Shown one piece after another: positions 24,320 through 34,267 of a DNA stretch of 64,000 nt (position 1 is its first letter; each line of letters begins with the position of its first letter). The stretch lies in assembly GCA_025766275.1 (NCBI GenBank), contig JAFKAC010000033.1, forward strand, positions 310,001-374,000, read 5' to 3'. The stretch is from Lactarius indigo. Lineage: Eukaryota; Basidiomycota; Agaricomycetes; Russulales; Russulaceae. Both the position numbers and the translations under genes were made by a program. A model generated the notes under the pieces. The model worked only from the letters and a program-made list of their open reading frames with translations, did no database searches and was not told where the DNA came from.

Positions 24320-25156
24320 CTAATCCCAATCAAGTCTGGCGGTTCCCCTCTGTCTTTTAGTTTGGCTGTGTTTGTCCTTTTGCAGACGGCGCTGTGCATT
24401 CGCTTTCCGTTCAAACGTTCTCACGCGCTCCCTCTGTTCTTCCGACGGCTCATCCTGGATAGGCCGAGACGAGGCAGAACTAATCATGGCATGCAACTGC
24501 AGTAAGTAGTCAGTTTATCAACTCCCGGGAAGCCATCATAATGATTGAAGCATTCGTACCTTCGACAGGCAGTCATCAACGTTCTGCGCTTGCGAACGGT
24601 GGAGCATTGATGTCAACAGAATGGAACGTGTTGACCTGACAAAGTAAGGCTAATGCCGGTGTAATGGTCAGCGAGAATGAAATTCACTACACCGAAACGA
24701 CACCACAACAGACCGATTCTCGGATGCCATCACGCGCCCACAAAGGTATCCAACAAGATTCCAAGGCACACCGCAGTGTTGCTTTTGTGTTGACTTTGTT
24801 GACGTTCTACTTATTCGTTATCGCAGAATTACGTTGCGAGCTACATGTGCAAACGAATGGGGACAAACCTGACCTCCGGGACCAGAACTACGGGAAAAGG
24901 TGATATCAACCGCCGCTCTGGGAATAGAGCACCCTCCAAAACTCTTCAACCAGTCCCGAGCGGCAGCAACATCTTTTGAAGTTGCCAGAACCGAAAGAGG
25001 GGGGGGCGTAGGTAGTGCAGTGCCTCGCAGACTGTGCTTAATTCGCAAGTTGCATTGACGTTGTGCCGCACCGAAAACCAACTGGGGATGGAGCCTGGGG
25101 CCAGGTATTCCTGCCAGAGTTTTCGACATGAGAAAGTTAGAGCGAATAGAAAACAT
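24320..25156 (-). CDS. ICT1/Pth4-type mitochondrial peptidyl-tRNA hydrolase (GGQ domain)
   Basis: Class I release-factor-like protein that hydrolyses peptidyl-tRNA on stalled mitochondrial ribosomes. Four exons fit in phase: 25156-24869, 24806-24691, 24635-24560 and 24496-24320, about 218 residues. Exon 1 has a basic, Ser/Leu-rich N-terminus consistent with mitochondrial targeting (MFSIRSNFLMSKTL) and ends in FSRSSGPGGQ, the catalytic GGQ loop. Exon 2 continues NVNKVNTKATLRC, the classical sequence after GGQ. Exon 3 carries LHRSQAQNVDDCLSK. Exon 4 is a long basic helical tail (ERVRTFERKANAQRRLQKD) like the ribosome-binding tail of the family. The start at 25156 is preferred over an in-frame start at 25207 because it opens the presequence. 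The second intron (24690-24636) is the least certain. No damage is seen. Confidence 0.88.
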
Positions 25157-25322
25157 CAGTGACAGAGAACTCGGAGTCGGAGCAGTAATTAAACTTGAAA
25201 GCACCACGTGTCAGAGCGATGGATCACTCAAGAGGGAAGCAGTGAGAGAGTTGAGCAAGCGGTGTAGAGATTTGATGCAACGGGGAGTGAAATAGATGAG
25301 AAACGTGAACGTTGGTCATCAG

Positions 25323-25359
25323 CAAATAAAAATAAACTTTTTATTTTTATTTTTATTTG
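25323..25359. repeat. AT-rich perfect inverted repeat (hairpin)
   Basis: Arms CAAATAAAAATAAA (25323-25336) and TTTATTTTTATTTG (25346-25359) are exact complements around a short T-rich spacer. It lies upstream of the ICT1-like gene. It could be a transposon end or a simple slippage product; no partner end was found. Confidence 0.7.
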
Positions 25360-25609
25360 GAAAGCGCTCCATCTCGGAACTACATATTACCTAAAATATC
25401 TAGTAACCCGAGAAAAGGTGTTAGTCGAGAGGGGGTTGTAGTACCAGCCCTGACTAATGTGCTGAATCTGGATGTCCAGGAGTGAGGCAAAATATGAACC
25501 CACAGTGGGTTTCATAATGATAGATACCTTACAACGAATTTTTGTGCACAGCACAGTTTGAATGCATGTTTTGGCAACCATGCCAAGTTTTCTTACCATA
25601 AAAACTAAT

Positions 25610-25843
25610 TATATTAATTAAAAAACGAATCTACATAACAGTGATTTGCTGGCCCAGCTTGGCCTGAAAGCTGTGGCTTAGGCCCAGCTTTGAGAGGCTT
25701 AGGTGATGAAGTCCCAGGGATGCAGCACCCCAGACAACAATTGAAAGGGACCTCAGATAGGGGAAAAGTACATGGCCAGGTTGGGGATCAAACCCAAGAC
25801 CCCAGATTTGATCTCCGTGCTCTTCCAACTGAGCTACATGGCC
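25610..25843 (-). mobile_element. tRNA-derived SINE-like element
   Basis: On the minus strand, 25843-25773 forms a tRNA-like head. The 5' and 3' acceptor arms GGCCATG and CCTGGCC pair, there is an A-box-like TAGCTCAGTTGG, and a T arm TTGGG/CCCAA flanks a B-box-like GGTTTGATCC. The anticodon stem is degenerate, so it is unlikely to be a working tRNA gene. A tRNA-unrelated body continues to an AT-rich tail near 25610. This architecture is that of a SINE transcribed by RNA polymerase III. Target-site duplications were not identified, so the left boundary is approximate. Confidence 0.65.
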
Positions 25844-27118
25844 TTAGGTATTACAAGTCAGGTTATTGTAGACATCACGCCGAAATGACATCATAAACCC
25901 TAACCATGTCAAAGGGATTAATGGCATATCCCCACTTCAACATTAGGCCTGGAAAATGTGAGGCCCAAGCCGCCACCCATGGCTTGGGCTGGCCCAGCTT
26001 TCAGGCTGTGGCTTTGGGAATATTTGAGGGGCAACAAACGCCCAAGACATCATCAGCAAAATGTAATCTTACTAGGAGCACCTAATGCGACTAGTGTGAC
26101 TAGACATTACTGGCATGGCTAGCTCTAGTCATGCTAGTAAACAACAGATCCCTTATGGATATCTAGTTCACATTCTAGTTGTAACAGTTTCATAATCTTT
26201 TTCTATACAGGTTTGGAGTTTCTAGTTCACACTTTAGTCACACTAGTAGGATTACAGTACGTTGTTAGGTAGTTCTAGTAGTTTTCTAGGAAATATATGG
26301 AGTGCACCTCGTGCAGATGCGCAGAGCACGCCCACCGTTGTGCAGAGCGCGGTACAGGGCCAATGAGCAATGCACTGCTGTGTGAGCTCGAGCGCCATAC
26401 CAGTGATGGCAGGTGCGAGGACAGATGAGGCGGCACCAGAGCGCAGGTGTGTGGTAGGGTGTGGGCGTGTGATGCCCGTGCTACGGAGTGTGGGTGTGCA
26501 GTGGTAAGGGTGTGTAGGAGTGAGGAAGAGCGCAAGATATCTCTGGTGGGATGATGTCGGTGTCACGATGCCATTGTTGTCGACAGGCAGAGATCGAGGG
26601 TCTGCAGGCGTGGCAGTATGGGGTGTTGGTACGTTCTCGCCGTTTGAGTGTGCTGGTGGCTGCTGTGCAGGTGGATCAGATGAGCCAATTTTGAAGGTCC
26701 TGTCGCAACTAGTAACCAGGGTTGAGACGTTGAGGTTATGGGACTATGCTCTATGCCGCCACTCCATTATCACTCTGGCATAAACCGGCCAAATACATTT
26801 TCTATCCAACTCTGACAGGAAAAATCAAGAATTCATTTTCAAGAAAGTACTACGACTGATTATCTGTGTACGTACTGGAACTTGAGCGGTCAAGAAAGTA
26901 GATATGAAGAGGGTAAGGAGGGGAAAGAGAAGCACTAAGAACATAAATAAGGAATAGAGGCCCCGCGTGCTTCGTTGGACCTGCAAAACAATATGTCAAA
27001 AAACTGCCAAAAAGAGGGTCAGCCGCAGGACCTGTGAAAAGAAGAGATACACATGGGACCTCATGTGGCATGTCGCACAGATGGGAGATGTGTTCACGAA
27101 TGGTATGGGGCTGGTCCA
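25844..27118. other. Intergenic, repeat-flavoured sequence
   Basis: It contains scattered copies of GGCCCAGCTTTCAGGC-type words (for example 25991-26007, like those inside the SINE body) and a cluster of CTAGT words at 26080-26250. Frames at 26252-26783 are open but Thr/Pro/Ser/His-rich and unrecognised. The right end is 3' flank of the membrane-protein gene. No supported gene. Confidence 0.4.
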
Positions 27119-27163
27119 TCACGGCAGAGTGTGTGGAAGAGTGGATGGCCTGTCACCGCTGAT

Positions 27164-27175
27164 CCTCAGTAAAAA
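27164..27175. repeat. Left terminal inverted repeat of the CACTA-like element
   Basis: CCTCAGTAAAAA, complementary to the right end; preceded by CTGAT (27159-27163). Confidence 0.85.
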
Positions 27176-27180
27176 GGATT

Positions 27181-27400
27181 AGTCAAGTGAAGTCGCTAAA
27201 ATAGGACATCAGTCAAGGAAAAGTCAGCTACAAGTCAAGATTTTTGCACCAGTCAGACAAAGTCAAGATTTAGTCAACCAAAAATCAATTGAAACTCAGA
27301 CAAAAATAACAAAAAAAAAACCTTGACTTGGATATTATCCAAGGACATAGCTTGGTCAGTCAAAGTCAATGCCAGTCAGTTAAAGTCAAATGAAAATAGG
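27181..27400. repeat. Left subterminal repeat region (GTCAA/AGTCA words)
   Basis: Dense short repeats of AGTCAA-type words. They include a block GAAGTCGCTAAAATAGGACA (about 27188-27207, continuing CATCAGTCAAG) that recurs in the same orientation near the right end at about 37234. Subterminal repeats are usual transposase-binding sites in CACTA elements. Confidence 0.75.
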
Positions 27401-27429
27401 GAATAAATTATGGAAAATTGGGAACATCA

Positions 27430-28160
27430 GGGTGGGTGTGGGTGTAGATGGAATTGGGATGGAGAACATGGGGGTGGGGTGTGGGTGTGATGGGGATATG
27501 GGTGGGGAACATGGGGGTGGGTGAGGGGAACATGAGGGTGGGTAAGGGGAACATGGGGGTGGGGTGTGGGGAACATGGGGGTGGGTAAGGGGAACATGAG
27601 GGTGGGATGTGGGGAACATGGGGGTGGGTAAGGGGAACATGGGTATGGGTGTGGGTGTGGGTGGGATGGGGATGGGGAACATGGGGGTGGGGTGTGGGTG
27701 TGATGGGGATATGGGTGGGGAACATGGGGGTGGGTAAGGGGAACATGAGGGTGGGTAAGGGGAACATGGGGGTGGGGTGTGGGGAACATGGGGGTGGGTA
27801 AGGGGAACATGGGGGTGGGGTGTGGGGAACATGGGTATGGGTGTGGGTATGGGTGGGATGGGGGTGGGGTGTGGGTGTGATGGGGATATGGGTGGGGAAC
27901 ATGGAGGTGGGTAAGGGGAACATGAGGGTGGGTAAGGAGAACATGGGGGCAGGGTGTGGGGAACATGGGTATGGGTGGGGGTATGGGTGGGATGGGGATG
28001 GGGAACACGGGAGTGGGGTGTGGATGTGATGGGGATATGGGTGGGGAACATGGGGTGGGAGAGGGGAACATGGGTATGGGTGTGGGTGTGGGTGGGATGG
28101 GGAAAGGGAATATGTGTGAGTGTGGGTGTGGGTGTGGGCAGGATGTGCATGAGTGTGGGG
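27430..28160. repeat. G-rich minisatellite inside the transposon
   Basis: Imperfect arrays of GGGGAACATGGGGGTGGGTAA-like units alternate with GGGTGTGGGTGTGGGTGGG tracts. The plus strand is G-rich throughout and contains many runs of three or more G at short spacing, which could fold as G-quadruplexes. The Pro/His/Cys-rich open frames on the complementary strand are by-products of the repeat. Confidence 0.9.
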
Positions 28161-28198
28161 GATGAGGAAGATGATTTTGCATGTTTTACAAAGAAGCT

Positions 28199-29660
28199 TT
28201 AGAGGCCTTCGTGATACACATTTTGTTGTACGGCACAGAAAGTGGATGTCAGTACAGATACTGTATAGTTTGCTGAAGAAGCTCTGGAGGTCCTCTTGAC
28301 AGATACTTCTGGAAGGCTATCAATAAAGACCTTATTTTGCTGCAAAGCACAGAAGGTGAACACCAGCCTAGATACTGTATGCTTTTCCAAAAGAGCTTTG
28401 AAGGTCCTCACAACAGGTATTTCTCACAGTTTTTTTTATCTGCAGAGCACAGAAGGTAAACACCAGTTCAGATACTGTATATCTTGCCAAAGAAGCTTTG
28501 GAGGTCTTTGCAACAGGTATTTCTCACAGGCTGCCAATACAGACCTTATTTTTCCATAGAGAACAGAAGGTGAACACCAGTCCAGACACTGTATATCTTG
28601 CCAAAGAAGCTTTGGAGGTTCTCACCACAGGTATTTCTCACAAGGTGCCAATACTTTTCTATAGAGCACAGAAGGTGAACACCAGTCCAGGCACTGTATA
28701 TCTTGCCAAAGAAGCTTTGGAGGTCCTCTTGATGGGTATTTCTCACAAGGTGCCAATACTTTTCCATAGAGAACAGAAGGTGAACACCAGTCTAGGCACT
28801 GTATATCTTGCCAAAGAAGCTTTGGAGGTTCTCACCACAGGTATTTCTCACAAGGTGCCAATACTTTTCTATTGAGAACAGAAGGTGAACACCAGTCCAG
28901 GCACTGTATATCTTGCCAAAGAAGCTTTGGAGGTCCTCTTGACGGGTATTTCTCACAAGGTGCCAATACTTTTCTATTGAGAACAGAAGGTAAACACCAG
29001 TCCAGGCACTGTATATCTTGCCAAAAAAGCTTTGGAGGTCCTCTTGATGGGTATTTCTCACAAGGTGCCAATACTTTTCTATTGAGAACAGAAGGTAAAC
29101 ACCAGTCCAGGCACTGTATATCTTGCCAAAGAAGCTTTGGAGGTCCTCTTGACGGGTATTTCTCACAAGGTGCCAATACTTTTCTATTGAGAACAGAAGG
29201 TGAACACCAGTCCAGGCACTGTATATCTTGCCAAAGAAGCTTTGGAGGTTCTCTTGACGGGTATTTCTCACAAGGTGCCAATACTTTTCTATTGAGAACA
29301 GAAGGTGAACACCAGTCCAGGCACTGTATATCTTGCCAAAGAAGCTTTGGAGGTCCTCTTGACGGGTATTTCTCATAAGGTGCCAATACATTTCTATAGA
29401 GAACAGAAGGTGAACACCAGTCCAGACACTGTATATCTTGCTAAAGAAGCTTTTGGAGGTCCTCTTGACAGGTATTTCTCATAGGCTGCCAATATAGGCC
29501 TTATTTTTCTATAGAGCACAGAAGGTGAACACTAGTCTAGATACTATATGTTTTGCCAAACAAGCTTTGAAGGTCCTCTTGACAGGTGTTTCTCACCAGC
29601 CACCAATATAGACCTTATTTTTCTATAGAACACAAAAGGTGGACACCAGTCTAGAATACA
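28199..29660. repeat. 105-bp tandem satellite, about 13 units
   Basis: The unit starting GAACAGAAGGTGAACACCAG recurs exactly every 105 bp at 28876, 28981, 29086, 29191, 29296 and 29401, with more diverged units on both sides. The central units are almost identical and the outer ones degenerate, as expected for an array growing by unequal exchange. Because 105 is a multiple of three, long open frames appear on both strands; they are not taken as genes. Confidence 0.93.
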
Positions 29661-30357
29661 CAAGAGGGCAAACACTGAGCAGAAGAGGTGGTGCATGTAA
29701 GCCTTAAACCTAAAGACACTATAGGAAGCTAGTCTCTGATAGCCAGCATTAAGCAATATGGAATCACAATGACAAGTGCTATGATCATATAGCATTCTCA
29801 TATGGAAATTTCTTCCTCCCCCACTTTAGTATAGTACTTCCTCTTCACTCTACTCCTCTCTTCCCTTTCTTCTCCTTTCTAAATATGTAGCAGTCCTTTG
29901 GTATGAACTAGGCACTCTAGTTACAACTCTGTAATCAAGTAGTTATCCTAGCAAAGATGAGAGTCATACTTGTCTTTGCTGAATACCATCCAGCTTACCT
30001 TATAAATTCTAGACCTTGATTTGTTTCTCCCTGTAGATCGTCATCCCACTAGACCTGCTAACATGGCTAGCATCTGAGCATCATCTCTACCAACAATACT
30101 ACATATTGGCTGCTTCTGGCACTCCATATTCATCTTAAGGCCTACAGAGGTGAGACAACAATTGTAACTCCACTCATTTTGCTGCCCCTACCAAGGCCCC
30201 TACCAACAGTGGGCAGCTGGTAGCATGAGCTGTTGCTGCCACCAGTTGGCACACAGGGCCTCAACCTGATCCACCATCAGGGCCTGCAGATGTGAGACAA
30301 AGGTGCTGGTTTGTGAGAATCTAGAGAAACTACTTTGACACTATCTTCCTCTGCACT

Positions 30358-30600
30358 ATGGGGAAGGGGCACATGCATACAGGTGTGGGGGAGATGAGGA
30401 ACAGGCAGGGGTGTATATGTGTGGGGGAGTTGGGTAAGCGGGACATGTATATGGGAGTAGGGGAGATGAGGAAGGGGGACATGTGTACAGGTGTTGGGGA
30501 GATGAGGAAGGGGTACATATATATAGGTGTGGGGGAGATGGGGAAGGGGCATGAGTGTATCGATGTGGGGGAGATGAGCAAGGGGGATGTGTGCAATTGA
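30358..30600. repeat. Second G-rich minisatellite
   Basis: About six imperfect units of roughly 40-48 bp built around GGTGTGGGGGAGATG followed by AGGAAGGGGGACATG or close variants. It lies between the satellite and the 3' end of the transposase gene. Confidence 0.85.
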
Positions 30601-30813
30601 CTTGGTGCATGTTATGCAGACTCCTGACATCACATTGTTCTTAATACATACAAAAGTCTCCCTGGTGTTCTCTTGAGAAACACAATACCATTGTGCTTCA
30701 ACACTTTATCTCTCCCATGGTTCAAACATTTATAGCCAAGAAGCCTGTTATTGTAGACATTTTTCAACCCCTTTATGTATGAAGCACAAGTATGAGACAT
30801 CTATCTAACTACT

Positions 30814-33800
30814 TTACTCCTCTTCTTGTTCTTCAATACCATGCTCCTCAGAACTAAGCATATCTAATCCTGGGTGCTTTCTCAAGATATGAACCTTTGA
30901 CTCCCATTCCCAAACTCCAACCAGTGTAACAAGACTAGATGTTCTCAACACCATGCAGTCATTTGACCACTCTCCACACCATCTTCCCAGCACATTCCTT
31001 ATCTCTCCTAGCCCATAATAGACCACCAGACTGTAGTCATAGTCTGGCAAAAAGTAAAATGCCAATGCCTCTCCAAAGATAAGCCCCTCCTCTCCTTGAG
31101 CCTCAAAATATCTAGATGACCTTGTGGCTTGACCTCCCTTCTCAGAGATTCTGCTCCTCAAAGTGACATCTCCTGGCATATTGCACTTTCCCCATCTCTG
31201 AATTATGAGGTCCATATCCAGAGTGACTTCAAGAAAATCACAAATTGCAGCAAGGTGGTTATAATGTTCTGAGGGATTTTCTATCTCAGTCCTTTTGATT
31301 GGCAGTGACTGAAACAGGTGTTCCTTCTTCCTCCCTTCTTTAGGGGGAATGGCCAGGGATGGGTACTGCAAAGTCAACACCTTGGTGCTTGCCCTTTCAT
31401 ATAGAATTGTGGCTATATTAGCAAAGGGTGCCTTCTTGGACCTGACTTTATGGCCAATTTCTCCAATGGCCCTCTCCACTGTAGCTTGAGAGCCAAATCT
31501 GATTGAGCCATTCCATGAGATATGGTGTGGGACATGAATTAATTGCCAGATGCACAGCCTGCATCTTGAGACCTTGACTGGGTCATCCTCAACATAAAGC
31601 CTCTCAAATTCCTGGAGGAAGGACTTGATTAGACTGTGTAAGGATGCTAAGTCCTCATCAGACTTTGGTGAATGAGACATTGCAGCTTCAACAATGTCTG
31701 CAAACTGGCCAAAGTTCTTGAGGACATCCTTGTCAAAGCCTAGCTCCCATGCCATTGGTATAATATACCAGTGAAGGAGGGCCATCCATTCATAGACTTT
31801 GTACTGGCTATGGCGCTTTTTGTATGGGTCCCTGATTGGCCCACAGAAAGATGAAGGGAGGGTCTTTACTGCCTTTTCAACCTCTGCACCAAGTTTTGAG
31901 GCCATGCCTGCATCCATATGTATCTTCTCATCAATGGAGCTATGGGTCACCCACAAGTCCCAGATGTGTACCATGCAGTTTTCATAGAATAAATGGAAGG
32001 GGTCCAATGGGAAGAATGATGGATGGGAAAATGTAGGACTGGCTGCACATATTGTAAGGCGTGAGATTCCTGTCTCCTTTACAGTCCTTTGAAGCTCTGC
32101 TTGGGTTCTTGCAGACTCTAGCCTTTCAATAGTCTGCCAATATTGTCTTTGGCCTCTCATGGGCAAGTTATCCAGGTCAACAATATGGCGACCAGGATTA
32201 TATCTTTCCTTTTGAGGTGGAGAGATTGGATAGTACTGGGCTCTAGCACCTCTGTCCTTGGCAGGGCGAGCACCTTGTACCAAACTGAAGCGATCACCAT
32301 AAAGGGCTGAATGTCCTGCCATCCCACTCAACTTGGCAGATCCAAGCATGTCTCCTTTTACACCACAGAGATATGCTCTCAGAACAAAGTAGGATGAGTC
32401 AATAGCATCCCATGTCCACATCCCCACACTTGCCATTGCCATCTCTTCAAAAAGGGGATATATGAAGGACTCAATGTTCCCAGGTGCTGATGGGCCTGGG
32501 ATGGCAAGTGGGACAATGACATTGCTTGCTCTGTAGCACATCTCTGGTGGGAGATTGAGCAGCACAACAATTAGGAGCCACATATTGGACTGCTTTTTCA
32601 TGGTGAGCTGAGCACCATCTGTAGAGATTGATAGGGCAGTGTCTCTTTCATCATGGAATAGCCCCAATTTGGTGTAGTGGTGAATATGGTTGTCAGAGTT
32701 GGCAAACTCTGACCTCTTCACACCAGCACCCCTTGCAAGCACATCTAGTGTCCTCTTCAAGCATTCATCCCTATGGCGCATCTCATGGGATGTCTCTGCA
32801 TTGGCATAGTATGCCTGAATGATGGGAGTGATGGGCATATAGAGCATGGTTGCCCTTGACTTTGGTCTGGCTGTAGGACTCTGCTGTGGTTTGTAGCGCT
32901 GCTCATCACAGTCTTTGTATGAGCAGGTGGATTGAGAATGAGAGTCTCCAGTATATGCCATGCAACTTTTAGGGCACATGTCAATAAATGAGGGGTGTAG
33001 GCCAGTGAGGTCTTCAGCTAGCTTTCTGACCCTATAAAGGCTGAGGATTTCCTCCTTTGTGGCCTCTCCAAGTACCTGTGCATGGGCATTGTATGCTTTA
33101 ACAGTGCCATTGGACCCTATCCATGCAAGGTAGTGCTGGAGGGATAAGGTCTGTGCCCTGGATAGTGTCTGTTGCCATGGGGCATAGATAGGAGGAGGGG
33201 GGAGTGTATATTCCTTCAACAGCTGTTTCTGAAGCTTCACAACAATTTCTGGCAAATTCCCACCACCACTACCACCAGAGGGCCCATATGAGGACTTGTA
33301 AGGGGCAAAGTCCTCATCAGAGGCTAAAAAACTATCATCATCCTCCAGTGAGTCCAGTTGACTAGAACTAGAGCCAGATTCAGAGCCAGGGTCTGGAGCA
33401 ACATCCAAGGTCTCCTCTGGAATCCTGAAGATGACAGAGCTGTCATCCTCATGCTCCTGGTCTGATATATTGTCCAACTCCTGTATATCCATAGAGCCCT
33501 CCTCCTGCAAGGAAAATGGGGTGTCTATGCTGGCATTAGGACAAAGATATCATAAGTTCACAGTAAATTACTTACAATCATCATCAACCATCATAGCATC
33601 ATCATTGACCATCCTCCCCTCTGGAAATGGGGGTGAACTAGTAGGGGCAATAGCTAGATCTAAGTAGATCAGTATTAATTGGGAGCATAAAAAATAAGTG
33701 CTCACCATCTGAATAAAGAGATCCAAGTTGCCTGGATAACTGTGACTCCTCAACCAGGCTGCCAAGCAGCTCTGAAAGCTGGTGTTGACAGCTCTGGACA

Positions 33801-33952
33801 AAGTTCACAGTGTCCTGAGGTGCACCAGAAGCTATCAGATTATATAGATGCTTTAGGTTTTCCTTGGAGTGAATCCTGATAGTCCTCTTGGAAAGCTCCT
33901 TATTTGAGGTGCACTTGAAGCATGGGCAAATATATTTAACTATTGGTGCCAT
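30814..33952 (-). CDS. CACTA-like (Tnp2-type) transposase
   Basis: DDE transposase of the host element. Exon 1 starts at the ATG at 33952 and encodes an N-terminal zinc-binding segment with CPCFKC followed by a basic helix containing His. A short second exon encodes APTSSPPFPEGRMVNDDAM. The main exon runs to the stop at 30814 with an open frame of nearly 900 codons. Its features are acidic low complexity, a Cys-rich motif CPKSCMAYTGDSHSQSTC (about residue 178 of that exon) with a second Cys pair, the DDE-core strand LSISTDGAQL, LLNLPPEMCYRASNVIV and IPGPSAPGNIESF, then GVKGDMLGSAKLSGMAG. Near the C-terminus SQATVERAIGEIGHKVR matches the domain that follows the core in basidiomycete Tnp2-type proteins. 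The intron phases work, and no nonsense codon or frameshift is seen. It may be active. Confidence 0.88.
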
Positions 33953-34267
33953 TGTTGTTGTGGGAAGGTGTACATACAGGCCTGGTAGCACAAAAACTAT
34001 CTGCTGATGGACTATAGATAACAAGTTGCGAGTTTCGAGTCTTTGAAGCCCCGGGCCGGCCGTGCCGCGATTTGTCAGGGCAGGAGCAAGCGAACATATT
34101 GACTTACGTTCATATTGACTTATGTTTTTATTTTTCCCTCGCTTGTTCGTTCGGTCATTCGTCCTCTCCACCTTCCGCGTTCCTTCCTTCCCCATTTCCT
34201 CTTCCCTCTTCCCTCTTCCTCTCATTCCCATCTTCTTCCATCTTCCCTTCCCATCTATTTTTCTTGC
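33953..34267. promoter_or_regulatory. Shared promoter region between transposase and passenger gene
   Basis: A 315-bp gap separates two divergent starts. The passenger side has a long pyrimidine tract (about 34150-34262, TTCC/CTCTT words), a common core-promoter feature of fungal genes. Transcription start sites cannot be placed. Confidence 0.5.

Noticed and set aside
25773..25843. Functional tRNA gene
   Set aside because: The anticodon stem does not pair and the sequence continues into a SINE-like body, so it is better read as tRNA-derived.
27386..28182. Long Pro/His/Cys-rich open frames (about 250 codons) on the minus strand
   Set aside because: They are by-products of the G-rich minisatellite; all frames of the C-rich strand are open and no start or splice context supports a protein.
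28498..29391. Repeat-protein-like frames of 35-residue units on both strands
   Set aside because: The 105-bp unit is a multiple of three, so open frames persist on both strands at once. Unit changes are not biased to silent sites in any frame as far as can be seen.
28199..29660. CRISPR-like array
   Set aside because: The units are full tandem copies without unique spacers, in a fungal transposon.
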